Positions 17,280-26,643 are shown, numbered from the stretch's first letter. The stretch: DNA of 64,000 nucleotides from Pseudomonas shirazensis (GCF_014268785.2 NZ_JABWRD020000002.1:310001-374000); one strand, 5' to 3'. Notes: generated by a model from the letters alone, not told the origin. Program-made: numbers and translations.

Positions 17280-18344
17280 ATGTTCCGACCCAAACTGTTG
17301 TTCACCAGCCTCGCCGCAATCGCCCTCGGTGCTTGCTCGCCGCAAGACCCGCAGGCCGTCACCTCGGCGGCAATCGCCAAGCAGGTGATCTTGCCGACCT
17401 ACAGCCGCTGGGTCGAAGCTGACCGCCAGCTGGCCGCCAGCGCCCTGTCCTACTGTGAAGGCAAAACCACCCTGGACGCCGCCCGCGCCGACTTCCTCAA
17501 CGCGCAAAAAGCCTGGGCCGAGCTGCAGCCTCTGCTGGTCGGCCCGCTGGCCGAAGGCAACCGCCCGTGGCAGGTACAGTTCTGGCCCGACAAGAAAAAC
17601 CTGGTCGGCCGTCAGGTCGAGCAACTGGTCAACGGCGACAAGCCGATCGACAACGAGACCCTGGGCAAGTCCAGCGTCGTCGTGCGCGGTCTGTCTGCCT
17701 ACGAGTACATCCTCTTCGACAGCAAGCCAGACATCGCCACACCTGAGCAGAAGGCCCGCTACTGCCCACTGCTGGTGGCCATCAGCGAACACCAGAAGGC
17801 CCTCGCCGAAGAAATCCTCAAGGGCTGGAACAGCACCGACGGCATGCTTTCGCAGATGACCAAGTTCCCCAACCAGCGCTATGCTGACTCGCACGAGGCG
17901 ATCGCCGATCTGCTCCGCGCCCAGGTCACCGCACTGGACACCCTGAAGAAAAAGCTCGGCGCACCGATGGGCCGCCAGAGCAAGGGCATCGCCCAGCCGC
18001 TGCAGGCCGAAGCCTGGCGCAGCCACTCTTCGATGAAGAGCCTGGAAGCCAGCCTGAAAGCCGCCCAGGCGGTCTGGGTCGGGGTCGACAACCGCGGCTT
18101 GCGCGGGCTGCTCGGCAAGGACCAGAGCGCCCTCGCCGACAAGATCGACGCCGCCTATGCCAACGCCCTGAAGCTGCTGGCCGCCAACGACAAGCCCCTT
18201 GGCGAGCTGCTCGCGGACGACGCTGGCAAGCAGACCTTGAACGATATCTACGACAGCCTCAACGTGGTCCACCGCCTGCACGAAGGCGACCTGGCCAAAG
18301 CGTTGAACATCCAGCTGGGCTTCAATGCCAACGACGGTGACTGA
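17280..18344 (+). CDS. Second imelysin-family lipoprotein
   Basis: A 354-residue lipoprotein with lipobox LGAC (Cys about residue 18). The helical imelysin domain is recognisable from ARADFLNAQKAWAELQPLL, QVQFWPDKKNLVGRQVEQL and the GLSAYEYILFD region. Here the GxHxxE motif of the first copy is replaced by GLSAYEY, so the histidine is missing. It is co-transcribed with the DUF1111 gene upstream and the DUF1513 gene 1 bp downstream. Loss of the His suggests a structural or divergent role beside the first copy. Confidence 0.87.
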   Translation: MFRPKLLFTSLAAIALGACSPQDPQAVTSAAIAKQVILPTYSRWVEADRQLAASALSYCEGKTTLDAARADFLNAQKAWAELQPLLVGPLAEGNRPWQVQFWPDKKNLVGRQVEQLVNGDKPIDNETLGKSSVVVRGLSAYEYILFDSKPDIATPEQKARYCPLLVAISEHQKALAEEILKGWNSTDGMLSQMTKFPNQRYADSHEAIADLLRAQVTALDTLKKKLGAPMGRQSKGIAQPLQAEAWRSHSSMKSLEASLKAAQAVWVGVDNRGLRGLLGKDQSALADKIDAAYANALKLLAANDKPLGELLADDAGKQTLNDIYDSLNVVHRLHEGDLAKALNIQLGFNANDGD

Positions 18345-18345
18345 C

Positions 18346-19443
18346 ATGCTGCGACGCCAGGCCCTGAAACTTGCCAGTATCGCCCTTAGCGCCCTGACCC
18401 TGGGCGGCTGGAGCCTGCTGCGCAACAAAGGCAGCGAGCCACTGCTGCTGTCGGCCCGCGACGATGCCGACGGCAAGCACTACGCCGTCGGCTATCGCCT
18501 CGACGGCAACCAGGTGTTCGCCACCGAAGTGGGCCAGCGTTGCCATGCCATCATTCATCACCCGCAACAGCCGATTGCGCTGTTCGTGGCGCGTCGCCCC
18601 GGCACCGAAAGCTATCTGGTCGACCTGCGTGATGGGCGTTTGCTGCAAACCCTGACGGCGCAGCCCAACCGGCATTTCTATGGCCATGCGGTGATGCACA
18701 AGGACGGCGAGTGGCTGTACGCCACCGAGAACGACACCACCGATCCGGGCCGTGGCGTACTCGGGGTGTATCGCTTCGACGGTGAACGCCTGGTGCACAG
18801 CGGCGAGATCTCGACCCACGGCATCGGCCCGCACGAGCTGGCGTGGATGCCCGACGGCGAAACCTTGGTAGTGGCCAACGGCGGCATTCGCACCGAAGCC
18901 GAAAGCCGGGTGGAGATGAACCTCAACGCCATGCAACCAAGCCTGGTGATGATGCAGCGCGATGGCACCCTGCTGTCCAAGGAAACCCTCGGCCAGCAGA
19001 TGAACAGCGTGCGCCACCTGGCCATCGGCAACGACGGCACCCTGGTCGCTTGCCAGCAATTCATGGGCGCATCAGATGAGACCGCCGAGCTGCTGGCGAT
19101 CAAGCGCCCGGGCGAACCATTCCAGGCCTTCCCGGTGCCGGAGCGGCAATTGCAGTCGATGGCTCAGTACACCGCCAGTGTGGCCATCCACAACGAGTTG
19201 CGGCTGGTCGCCCTGACTGCGCCGCGGGCCAACCGGCTGTTCATCTGGGACCTGGACACGGCAGCGGTCAAGCTCGACGCACCGATGCCCGACTGCGCCG
19301 GCGTGGGTGCGGTGAAGGACGGTTTTGTGGTCACCTCCGGGCAAGGCCGTTGCCGCTTCTACGACTGCCGCAAACAGCAGCTTGTGGGCCAGCCCCTGGA
19401 GCTGCCCTCCGGCTTCTGGGATAACCACCTGCACCTGGTTTGA
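18346..19443 (+). CDS. DUF1513 beta-propeller protein with Tat signal
   Basis: A 365-residue protein with repeated blade-like segments (YAVGYRLDGNQVFATE, LFVARRPGTESYLVDL, YGHAVMHKDGEWLYATEND). The N-terminus LRRQALKLASIALSALTLGG fits a twin-arginine export signal, implying that it folds, perhaps with a cofactor, before export. Its start follows the imelysin stop by one base, so translation is coupled. It is the last gene of the iron-linked cluster, and a long hairpin at 19458-19500 follows. The molecular function is unknown. Confidence 0.85.
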   Translation: MLRRQALKLASIALSALTLGGWSLLRNKGSEPLLLSARDDADGKHYAVGYRLDGNQVFATEVGQRCHAIIHHPQQPIALFVARRPGTESYLVDLRDGRLLQTLTAQPNRHFYGHAVMHKDGEWLYATENDTTDPGRGVLGVYRFDGERLVHSGEISTHGIGPHELAWMPDGETLVVANGGIRTEAESRVEMNLNAMQPSLVMMQRDGTLLSKETLGQQMNSVRHLAIGNDGTLVACQQFMGASDETAELLAIKRPGEPFQAFPVPERQLQSMAQYTASVAIHNELRLVALTAPRANRLFIWDLDTAAVKLDAPMPDCAGVGAVKDGFVVTSGQGRCRFYDCRKQQLVGQPLELPSGFWDNHLHLV

Positions 19444-19457
19444 CCCGTTTCCGGCAC

Positions 19458-19500
19458 TTGATCTGGCCTGCTCGCTGCCTGTACGAGCAGGTCAGATCAA
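19458..19500. terminator. Long stem-loop ending the imelysin cluster
   Basis: 17-base arms (19458-19474 and 19484-19500) pair at 16 positions plus one G-U, with a 9-base loop. No T-run follows. It is likely a terminator or 3'-end stabiliser, or possibly a protein-binding palindrome before the efflux operon. Confidence 0.6.
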
Positions 19501-19623
19501 TGCCTGCATAGCCCCTCCCCTAGTTGCGCAAAACCGGCGATACTCAGTGCATTCGCACGTGGGCAGGAACGCCCGTGGTCGTGCCTCAGCCATAACAATG
19601 ACTACCTCCAGGGAAGTGGACCT

Positions 19624-20745
19624 ATGCTGCGCCGGCGCATGCTGATCATGTTGGCCATCGTGCTGTTGATCGTGTTGATTCTGGGGGGCTACAAGGCCTT
19701 TTCGATCTATCAGCAGATCCAGATATTTACCGCACCGAAACCTCCGGTCAGCGTTGCCGCCGCAACGGCTGAACAGCGCCCATGGCAGCAGCGCCTGCCG
19801 GCGGTCGGTAGCCTCAAGGCGTTGCAGGGCGTCGAGCTGAGCCTGGAGCAGGCCGGGACGGTGAAGTCGCTGCACTTCGAGTCTGGCCAGCAGGTCAAGC
19901 AAGGCCAGTTGTTGCTGCAACTGGACAGCGATCAGGAAGCCGCCCTGCTCGGCACCGCCCAGGCTGATCTGGGCCTGGCCAAGGTGGACTACGGCCGTGG
20001 TAGCCAGCTGGTTGGTGACCAGGCTATCTCTCGTGGCGAGTTCGACCGATTGACTGCGCAGTACCGGCGTAACCAGGCGGTGGTCGATCAGCTCAAGGCC
20101 TCGCTGGAGAAGAAGAGCATCAAGGCGCCGTTCAGCGGCACCATTGGTATCCGTCAGGTCGACATCGGCGACTTTCTTGCCAGCGGCACGGTAATCGCCA
20201 CCCTGCAGGACCTGTCCAGCCTGTACGTCGACTTCAACATGCCGGAGCAGAGCCTGCCGCAACTGGCCCTTGGCCAAAAAGTGCTGCTGCAGGTGGCGGC
20301 CTTCCCTGGCCAGACCTTCAATGCCACGCTTAGCGCGATCAACCCCAAGGTCGACGAAAACACCCGCAACCTGCTGGTCCGCGCCAGCCTGGCCAACCCC
20401 GACGGCAAGTTGCTGCCGGGGATGTTTGCCAGCCTGCTGGTGCTGCTCCCCGATCCTCAGCCACAGGTGGTAGTGCCGGAGAGCGCCATCACCTACACCC
20501 TGTATGGCAACTCGGTGTACGTGGTCAGCCCGAAACAGAACGCAGACGGCCAGCCGCAGCTGATTGCCGAACAACGCACCATCCGCACCGGCGAGCGCCG
20601 TGACGGTGTGGTGGTGGTCAGTGAGGGGCTCAAGGCGGGAGAACGGGTGGTCAGTGCCGGGCAACTGAAGCTGACTCCGGGCGCGGCCATCCAGATCACC
20701 GAGCAAGCGTCGACCACCCCAGCCAGCGCTCCGCGCGGCAACTGA
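19624..20745 (+). CDS. RND efflux periplasmic adaptor (membrane fusion protein)
   Basis: A 373-residue HlyD/AcrA-type adaptor. It has an N-terminal membrane anchor (MLIMLAIVLLIVLILGGY), a split lipoyl motif (GTVKSLHFESGQQVKQGQ and KAPFSGTIGIRQVDIGDFL), a short alpha hairpin and a beta-barrel region. There is no lipobox, so it is held by its transmembrane helix. It bridges the RND pump encoded 13 bp downstream to an outer-membrane channel that is not encoded here. The short hairpin resembles the MexH/VexC-like group. The substrate is unknown. Confidence 0.9.
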   Translation: MLRRRMLIMLAIVLLIVLILGGYKAFSIYQQIQIFTAPKPPVSVAAATAEQRPWQQRLPAVGSLKALQGVELSLEQAGTVKSLHFESGQQVKQGQLLLQLDSDQEAALLGTAQADLGLAKVDYGRGSQLVGDQAISRGEFDRLTAQYRRNQAVVDQLKASLEKKSIKAPFSGTIGIRQVDIGDFLASGTVIATLQDLSSLYVDFNMPEQSLPQLALGQKVLLQVAAFPGQTFNATLSAINPKVDENTRNLLVRASLANPDGKLLPGMFASLLVLLPDPQPQVVVPESAITYTLYGNSVYVVSPKQNADGQPQLIAEQRTIRTGERRDGVVVVSEGLKAGERVVSAGQLKLTPGAAIQITEQASTTPASAPRGN

Positions 20746-20758
20746 GCAGGAGGCTGAC

Positions 20759-23700
20759 ATGGCGTTCACAGACCCGTTCATCCGCCGCCCGGTGCTGGCC
20801 AGTGTGGTCAGCCTGCTGATCCTGCTGCTCGGCTTTCAGGCCTGGAGCAAACTACAGATCCGCCAGTACCCACAAATGGAAAACGCCCTGATCACGGTGA
20901 CCACCGCCTACCCCGGGGCCAACGCCGAGACCATCCAGGGCTACATCACCCAGCCGCTGCAGCAGAGCCTGGCCAGTGCCGAAGGCATCGACTACATGAC
21001 CTCGGTGAGCCGGCAGAACTTCTCCATCATCTCGATCTACGCGCGGGTTGGCGCCAACAGCGACCGGTTGTTCACCGAGCTGCTGGCCAAGGCCAACGAA
21101 GTGCGCAACAAGCTGCCGCAGCAGTCCGAGGCACCGGTGTTGAGCAAGGAAGCGGCAGACGCCTCGGCGCTGATGTACATCAGCTTCTACAGCGAGCAGA
21201 TGAGCAACCCGCAGATCACCGACTACCTGTCGCGGGTGATCCAGCCCAAGCTGGCGACCCTGCCTGGCATGGCCGAGGCCGAGATCCTCGGCAACCAGGT
21301 GTTTGCCATGCGTATCTGGATCGACCCGGTCAAATTGGCCGGCTTTGGCCTGACCGCCAATGACGTCACCGATGCCGTGCGCCGCTACAACTTCCTCTCG
21401 GCCGCAGGCGAGGTCAAGGGCGAGTACGTGGTCACCAGCATCAACGCCACCACCGAATTGAAATCACCGGAGGCGTTTGCTGCATTGCCGCTGAAGACGG
21501 CTGGCGACACTAGGGTGCTGCTCGGCGATGTCGCCCGGGTCGAGATGGGGGCCGAAAACTACGACACGGTCAGCTCGTTCGACGGTACGCCCTCGGTGTA
21601 CATCGGCATCAAGGCCACGCCGTCGGCCAACCCGCTCGAGGTAATAAAGGAAGTGCGGCGGGTCATGCCGGAGCTGGAAGGTCAACTACCGGCCGGGCTC
21701 AAGGTGTCGATTGCCTACGACGCCACGCTGTTCATCCAGGCCTCCATCGACGAAGTGATCAAGACCCTCGGCGAAGCGGTGCTGATCGTCATCGTCGTGG
21801 TGTTCCTTTTCCTCGGCGCGCTGCGCTCGGTGCTGATCCCGGTAGTCACCATCCCGCTGTCGATGATCGGCGTGCTGTTCTTTATGCAGACCATGGGCTA
21901 CTCGCTGAACCTGCTGACCTTGCTGGCGATGGTGCTGGCGATCGGCTTGGTGGTGGACGATGCGATCGTGGTGGTGGAAAACATCCATCGCCATATCGAC
22001 GAAGGCAAGACGCCGTTCGATGCGGCGCTGCAAGGCGCCCGCGAAATTGCGATACCGGTAGTGTCGATGACCATCACCCTGGCTGCGGTGTATGCGCCGA
22101 TTGGTTTTCTCGAAGGCCTTACCGGTGCGCTGTTCAAGGAGTTTGCCCTGACCCTGGCAGGTGCAGTGGTGATCTCCGGCATCGTCGCCCTGACCCTGTC
22201 GCCGATGATGTGCGCGTTGCTGCTGCGCCGCGAGCAGAACGCCAGTGGCCTGGCGCATCGCCTCGACCGGATCTTCGACGGCCTCAAGGTGCGTTATCAA
22301 CGGCTGCTGCACGGCACCCTCGACAGCAGGCCGGTCGTGGTGGTGTTTGCCGTGATCATCCTGTGCCTGATCCCGGTGCTGCTCAAGTTCACCCAGAACG
22401 AGCTGGCGCCCGACGAGGATCAGGGCGTGATCTTCATGATCAGCAGTGCGCCGCAGCCGACCAACCTTGATTACCTGAACACCTATACCAATCAGTACAC
22501 CGGGATCTTCAAGGGCTTCCCGGAGTATTACTCGTCGTTCCAGATCAACGGCTTCAATGGTGTGCAGAGCGGCATCGGTGGCTTTCTGCTCAAGCCGTGG
22601 AACGAGCGCGAGCGCAGCCAGATGGAGCTGCTGCCACTGGTCCAGGCCAAGCTTGCCGAAATCGCCGGCCTGCAGATCTTCGGCTTCAACCTGCCGGCGC
22701 TGCCCGGCACTGGCGAAGGTTTGCCGTTCCAGTTCGTGATCAATACCGCCGGTGATTACCCGGCGCTGCTCGAGGTCGCCCAGCGGGTCAAGGAGCGCGC
22801 GCAGGCGTCCGGCAAGTTCGCCTTCCTCGACATCGACCTAGCGTTCGACAAGCCCGAGGTGGTGGTCGACATCGACCGGGCCAAGGCGGCGCAGATGGGC
22901 GTGTCGATGGACGTGCTCGGCGGCACCCTGGCCACCCTGCTCGGCGAAGGCGAGATCAACCGCTTCACCCTCGAAGGGCGCAGCTACAAGGTCATCGCCC
23001 AGGTCGAACGCGCCTATCGCGACAACCCCCACTGGCTCAACAGCTACTACGTGAAGAACAACCAGGGCCAACTGCTGCCGTTGTCGACCCTGATCACCCT
23101 GAGCGACCGTGCTCGACCGCGCCAGCTCAACCAGTTCCAGCAGCTGAACTCGGCGATCATTCAGGGCGTGCCACTGGTGAGCATGGACGAAGCGCTGGCG
23201 ACGGTGCGGCAGATCGCCGGTGAAGAAGCGCCAGAAGGCTTCTCGTTCGACTACGCCGGGGTATCGCGGCAGTTCGTCCAGGAAGGCAGCGCGCTGTGGG
23301 TAACTTTCGGCCTGGCGCTGGCGATCATCTTCCTGGTGCTGGCGGCGCAGTTCGAGAGCTTCCGTGACCCGCTGGTGATTCTGGTGACGGTGCCGTTGTC
23401 GATCTGCGGGGCCTTGCTGCCGTTGTTCCTGGGCCTGTCGAGCATGAACATCTACACCCAGGTCGGCCTGGTGACGTTGATCGGGCTGATTACCAAGCAC
23501 GGCATTCTGATCGTCGAATTCGCCAATCAGCTGCGCAAGGACAAGGGGCTGGATGTGCGCGAAGCCATCGAAGAGGCGGCGGCGATCCGCTTGCGGCCAG
23601 TGCTGATGACGACCGCGGCGATGGTGTTCGGCATGGTGCCGTTGATTCTGGCGACCGGCGCTGGGGCGGTCAGCCGCTTTGACATCGGTATGGTGATTGC

Positions 23701-23809
23701 CACCGGGATGTCGATCGGGACCTTGTTCACGCTGTTTGTGCTGCCATGCATCTACACGCTGCTAGCGCACAAGACCGTGGCACGGGAGGCGGAAGTAACG
23801 CGCGTGTGA
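20759..23809 (+). CDS. RND multidrug efflux pump, inner-membrane subunit
   Basis: A 1016-residue hydrophobe/amphiphile efflux pump of the AcrB superfamily with the duplicated 6-TM plus large periplasmic loop plan. The start FTDPFIRRPVLASVVSLLI is typical. The TM4 proton-relay Asp pair lies in GLVVDDAIVVVENIHRH (about residue 400), and the TM10 partner Lys in GLITKHGILIVEFANQ. Transport is a proton/drug antiport. It is co-transcribed with the adaptor; an outer-membrane factor and a local repressor gene are both missing, so it probably shares a channel such as OprM. Confidence 0.92.
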   Translation: MAFTDPFIRRPVLASVVSLLILLLGFQAWSKLQIRQYPQMENALITVTTAYPGANAETIQGYITQPLQQSLASAEGIDYMTSVSRQNFSIISIYARVGANSDRLFTELLAKANEVRNKLPQQSEAPVLSKEAADASALMYISFYSEQMSNPQITDYLSRVIQPKLATLPGMAEAEILGNQVFAMRIWIDPVKLAGFGLTANDVTDAVRRYNFLSAAGEVKGEYVVTSINATTELKSPEAFAALPLKTAGDTRVLLGDVARVEMGAENYDTVSSFDGTPSVYIGIKATPSANPLEVIKEVRRVMPELEGQLPAGLKVSIAYDATLFIQASIDEVIKTLGEAVLIVIVVVFLFLGALRSVLIPVVTIPLSMIGVLFFMQTMGYSLNLLTLLAMVLAIGLVVDDAIVVVENIHRHIDEGKTPFDAALQGAREIAIPVVSMTITLAAVYAPIGFLEGLTGALFKEFALTLAGAVVISGIVALTLSPMMCALLLRREQNASGLAHRLDRIFDGLKVRYQRLLHGTLDSRPVVVVFAVIILCLIPVLLKFTQNELAPDEDQGVIFMISSAPQPTNLDYLNTYTNQYTGIFKGFPEYYSSFQINGFNGVQSGIGGFLLKPWNERERSQMELLPLVQAKLAEIAGLQIFGFNLPALPGTGEGLPFQFVINTAGDYPALLEVAQRVKERAQASGKFAFLDIDLAFDKPEVVVDIDRAKAAQMGVSMDVLGGTLATLLGEGEINRFTLEGRSYKVIAQVERAYRDNPHWLNSYYVKNNQGQLLPLSTLITLSDRARPRQLNQFQQLNSAIIQGVPLVSMDEALATVRQIAGEEAPEGFSFDYAGVSRQFVQEGSALWVTFGLALAIIFLVLAAQFESFRDPLVILVTVPLSICGALLPLFLGLSSMNIYTQVGLVTLIGLITKHGILIVEFANQLRKDKGLDVREAIEEAAAIRLRPVLMTTAAMVFGMVPLILATGAGAVSRFDIGMVIATGMSIGTLFTLFVLPCIYTLLAHKTVAREAEVTRV

Positions 23810-23816
23810 AGTACAC

Positions 23817-23853
23817 GCTGCCGGCTGGATCGTCACTCGACCCAGCCGGCAGC
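23817..23853. terminator. Bidirectional terminator between RND pump and roxR
   Basis: Perfect 12-bp arms GCTGCCGGCTGG and CCAGCCGGCAGC with a 13-base loop, between two convergent genes that end 7 bp to either side. No T-run. Confidence 0.65.
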
Positions 23854-23860
23854 GCTCACT

Positions 23861-24424
23861 TCAGCGGCGTACAGGGCGCTTCTGCAGCTTGCGCTGCAAG
23901 GTGCGCCGGTGCATGCCCAGCGCCCGCGCCGTGGCGGAGATATTGCCTTCGTGCTCGCCGAGCACGCGCTGGATGTGTTCCCACTGCAGGCGGTCTACCG
24001 ACATGGGGTTTTCCGGCACCAGCGAATCCAGATCAGCGTGCTCGGACAGCAGCGCGGCCAGCACGTCATCGGCATCGGCCGGTTTGCACAGGTAATTGCA
24101 GGCGCCACGCTTGATCGCCTCGACCGCAGTGGCAATGCTTGAGTAACCGGTGAGGATCACCACGCGCATTTCCGGGTCCATCTCGAGCAGCTTGGGTAGC
24201 AGCACCAGGCCCGAATCACCCTCCATTTTCAGGTCCAGCGCGGCATAGTCGGGCAAATCGTTCTGGGCCAGGATCAGACCTTCCTCGGCCGACGACGCGG
24301 TGCTTACGCGGAAACCGCGGCGGCTCATGGCCCGGGACATGACCCGGGTGAAGGTGGCATCGTCGTCTACCAGCAACAGGTGCGGCAGCTCTTCGCCGTC
24401 GATCTGGGTTTCATCAGTCATCAT
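23861..24424 (-). CDS. roxR: Redox response regulator RoxR (RegA/PrrA/ActR family)
   Basis: A 187-residue response regulator. The receiver domain has acidic residues D20-D22, phospho-acceptor D64 (ALDLKMEGDSG), T92 and K114. A short linker leads to a Fis-type helix-turn-helix ISATARALGMHRRTLQRKLQ at the C-terminus. RoxR controls terminal oxidases and redox genes in Pseudomonas. The first ATG overlaps the roxS stop (ATGA); an ATG directly after it (24421) has better spacing to GAGGAG and may be the true start. It is co-transcribed with roxS. Confidence 0.92.
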   Translation of the reverse strand: MMTDETQIDGEELPHLLLVDDDATFTRVMSRAMSRRGFRVSTASSAEEGLILAQNDLPDYAALDLKMEGDSGLVLLPKLLEMDPEMRVVILTGYSSIATAVEAIKRGACNYLCKPADADDVLAALLSEHADLDSLVPENPMSVDRLQWEHIQRVLGEHEGNISATARALGMHRRTLQRKLQKRPVRR

Positions 24425-25677
24425 TCATCTCCTCGCTTGCCACGGGGCAGGCGCAGCTCGGTAAGCGTGCCGCCCTGCTCATGACTATAGAGTTTCACCG
24501 AGCCGCCCGCACGCGTAACGCTGGCCTTGCTCAGAAACAGGCCAAGACCGAAGCCTTTGCCCTTGGTGGTAAAGAAGGGTTTGCCGATGGCCTCGGCAAT
24601 GGCCGGAGGAATGCCCGGGCCATGGTCGCGGATACTGATGATGATGTCCTCGGCGTTCCAGTCGAGGCGCACTTCAAGGTCATCCGGGCAGGCATCGGCA
24701 GCATTGTTAAGCAGGTTCAGCAGCGCTTGGGTCAGGTCGGGCGGTGGGGTCAGTTGCGGCACCTCGCCATCGCGCAGGCGCTGGAAGCGGTAACTGGCTT
24801 CGGGGCGCATCAGGTGCCAGCGGTTGAGTGCTTCGTCGAGCCAGGCGGTAACGTCCTGCTCGACGATGGCCATGCGCCGGTTAGCCTCGGCGGCGCGCAC
24901 CAGTTGCTGCAGGGTCTGTTTGCACAGCTTGACCTGGTCTTGCAGGATCGCCAGGTCCTCCTGCAACTGCGGGTCGTGATGGTCCTGGCGCATCTCGTTG
25001 ATCAGCACGCTCATGGTCGACAGCGGCGTGCCCAGCTCATGCGCGGCACCGGCGGCTTGCGTGGCGACGGCCAGCAATTGCTCATCGCGCAGACTCTCTT
25101 CGCGGCGCTCGCCACGCCATTGCTCCTGGCGGCGCAACTCTTCGGCCATGCGTGCGGCAAAGAAGGTAATCACCGCCGCAGCCAGAGCAATACTCAGCCA
25201 CATGCCGTAGACCTGCATGGTGTCGCGCGCCAGCGGCAGCGTTTCCAGCGGATAGAACTGCACCAGCAACAGGCTGTAGGCGACCAGGGCCAGGCCCGAG
25301 AGCACCAGCGAGTAGATCCACGGCAAGGTCACCGCAGCAATCGCCAGCGGCACCAGGTAATAGGAGACGAACGGGTTGGTCGAGCCACCGGAGTAGTAGA
25401 GCAAGGCGCTGTGAATCAGCAGGTCACAGGCCAGCTGGAAGGCGTACTCCAGTTCGGTAACCGGCAGCGAAAGGCGCAGGCGCAAGGCGGTGAAGGCGCA
25501 CAGCAGCGATGACAGCGCCAGGGTTGCCGCCAACGACAGCCACGGCAGCGGCAGCAGTTCGGTCCAGTAGGCAACGCCGACCGAGCCGGCTTGGGCGGCC
25601 AGCACCAGGACCCGAATCACGGTCAGGCGCCAGAGGTTCTGGCGAGTTGCAGACAACGGTTGGGCGGCAGCGAGCAT
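24421..25677 (-). CDS. roxS: Redox sensor histidine kinase RoxS (RegB/PrrB family)
   Basis: A 418-residue kinase with about six N-terminal transmembrane helices. The loop GGSTNPF (97-103) is the conserved ubiquinone-sensing motif of RegB-type kinases. The H-box AAGAAHELGTPLSTM gives H213, and GKGFGLGLFLSKASV forms the ATP lid. It senses the quinone-pool redox state and phosphorylates RoxR. The start at 25677 has AGGAGA just upstream; the frame extends to 25773 but that part has no family resemblance. It is divergent from the SIMPL-domain gene. Confidence 0.92.
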   Translation of the reverse strand: MLAAAQPLSATRQNLWRLTVIRVLVLAAQAGSVGVAYWTELLPLPWLSLAATLALSSLLCAFTALRLRLSLPVTELEYAFQLACDLLIHSALLYYSGGSTNPFVSYYLVPLAIAAVTLPWIYSLVLSGLALVAYSLLLVQFYPLETLPLARDTMQVYGMWLSIALAAAVITFFAARMAEELRRQEQWRGERREESLRDEQLLAVATQAAGAAHELGTPLSTMSVLINEMRQDHHDPQLQEDLAILQDQVKLCKQTLQQLVRAAEANRRMAIVEQDVTAWLDEALNRWHLMRPEASYRFQRLRDGEVPQLTPPPDLTQALLNLLNNAADACPDDLEVRLDWNAEDIIISIRDHGPGIPPAIAEAIGKPFFTTKGKGFGLGLFLSKASVTRAGGSVKLYSHEQGGTLTELRLPRGKRGDE

Positions 25678-25880
25678 GAGCTCTCCTGATGAGTGCTCCA
25701 GGGACATCGGCGGGAGTATACCCAAGCCTGGCCTTGCACTGCAGCGCTGCGGCAAAGCGCCACACTTTGTCACAGCTTGATGATGGCACTTTTGAACCCA
25801 CTACACTGAAACCGGTCTTATGGGCCATGCGTGGCATGGACAATTACTCGCCACGCCTATTCTTCGCCAAGGAGTCACCT

Positions 25881-26594
25881 ATGCATATGTCTCGTCGCAG
25901 CACTGCCCTGCTGCTTTCCTGCGGCCTGTTGGCCAGCCTCCCGGCGCTGGCTGAAGAGCCGCGTTACAACCAGGTCTCGCTGCGCGCCGAAGTCAGCAAG
26001 GAAGTGCCCCGCGACCTGATGGTCGTGACCCTTTACAGCGAAGCCCAGAACAGCGATCCGGGCAAGCTGGCCAAGGACATTACCGAGACCATGAACAAGG
26101 CCATGCAGCAGGCGCGTCAGGTCAAGGAAGTGAAAATCAGCCAGGGCAGCCGCAACAGCTACCCGGTCTACGACGCCAAGGGCCAGAAGATCACCGCCTG
26201 GCGCGAGCGTGCCGAGCTGCGCCTCGAGAGCGCCGACTTCCCGACCCTGTCCAAACTCACCGGCGAGCTGCTGCAGGACCTGAAGATGGGCGGCATGGAC
26301 TTCTCCATTGCCCAGACTACGCGCAAGACCAGCGAAGACGAGTTGCTCAAGGATGCGGTAAATGCCTTCAAGGCTCGCGCTCAGCTGGCGACCGAGGCCC
26401 TCGGCGGCAAGGGTTACAAGGTGGTCAACCTGAACCTGAACAGCAGCGGCTATCCGCGCCCTTATATGCGCAGCGCGCCAATGGCGATGAAAGCCATGGG
26501 GGCTGATGAGGCGGCGGTGGCGCCTGAAATCGAAGCGGGCACCAGTGAAGTCAGCATGAATGCTGACGGTTTGATTGAAGTACTGATGCCTTGA
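25881..26594 (+). CDS. SIMPL-domain (DUF541) periplasmic protein
   Basis: A 237-residue secreted protein with a signal peptide (MSRRSTALLLSCGLLASLPALA, cleavage after LA). The SIMPL/DUF541 fold is indicated by YNQVSLRAEVSKEVPRDLM at the mature start, KVKEVKISQGSRNSYPVYDAKG-like segments and a C-terminal repeat of alternating strands. Members such as YggE/BP26 form periplasmic ring oligomers and have been tied to oxidative stress. The function here is not known. AAGGAG precedes the ATG by 8 bases. It is monocistronic and divergent from roxS, which may reflect shared redox control. Confidence 0.85.
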   Translation: MHMSRRSTALLLSCGLLASLPALAEEPRYNQVSLRAEVSKEVPRDLMVVTLYSEAQNSDPGKLAKDITETMNKAMQQARQVKEVKISQGSRNSYPVYDAKGQKITAWRERAELRLESADFPTLSKLTGELLQDLKMGGMDFSIAQTTRKTSEDELLKDAVNAFKARAQLATEALGGKGYKVVNLNLNSSGYPRPYMRSAPMAMKAMGADEAAVAPEIEAGTSEVSMNADGLIEVLMP

Positions 26595-26618
26595 TCGATT
26601 GATCTGCACGTTATACCG

Positions 26619-26643
26619 GAAGGGGCCGCTTTGCGGCCCCTTC
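26619..26643 (+). terminator. Terminator of the SIMPL gene
   Basis: 11-bp arms GAAGGGGCCGC and GCGGCCCCTTC around a TTT loop; same family as 15703. Confidence 0.8.
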
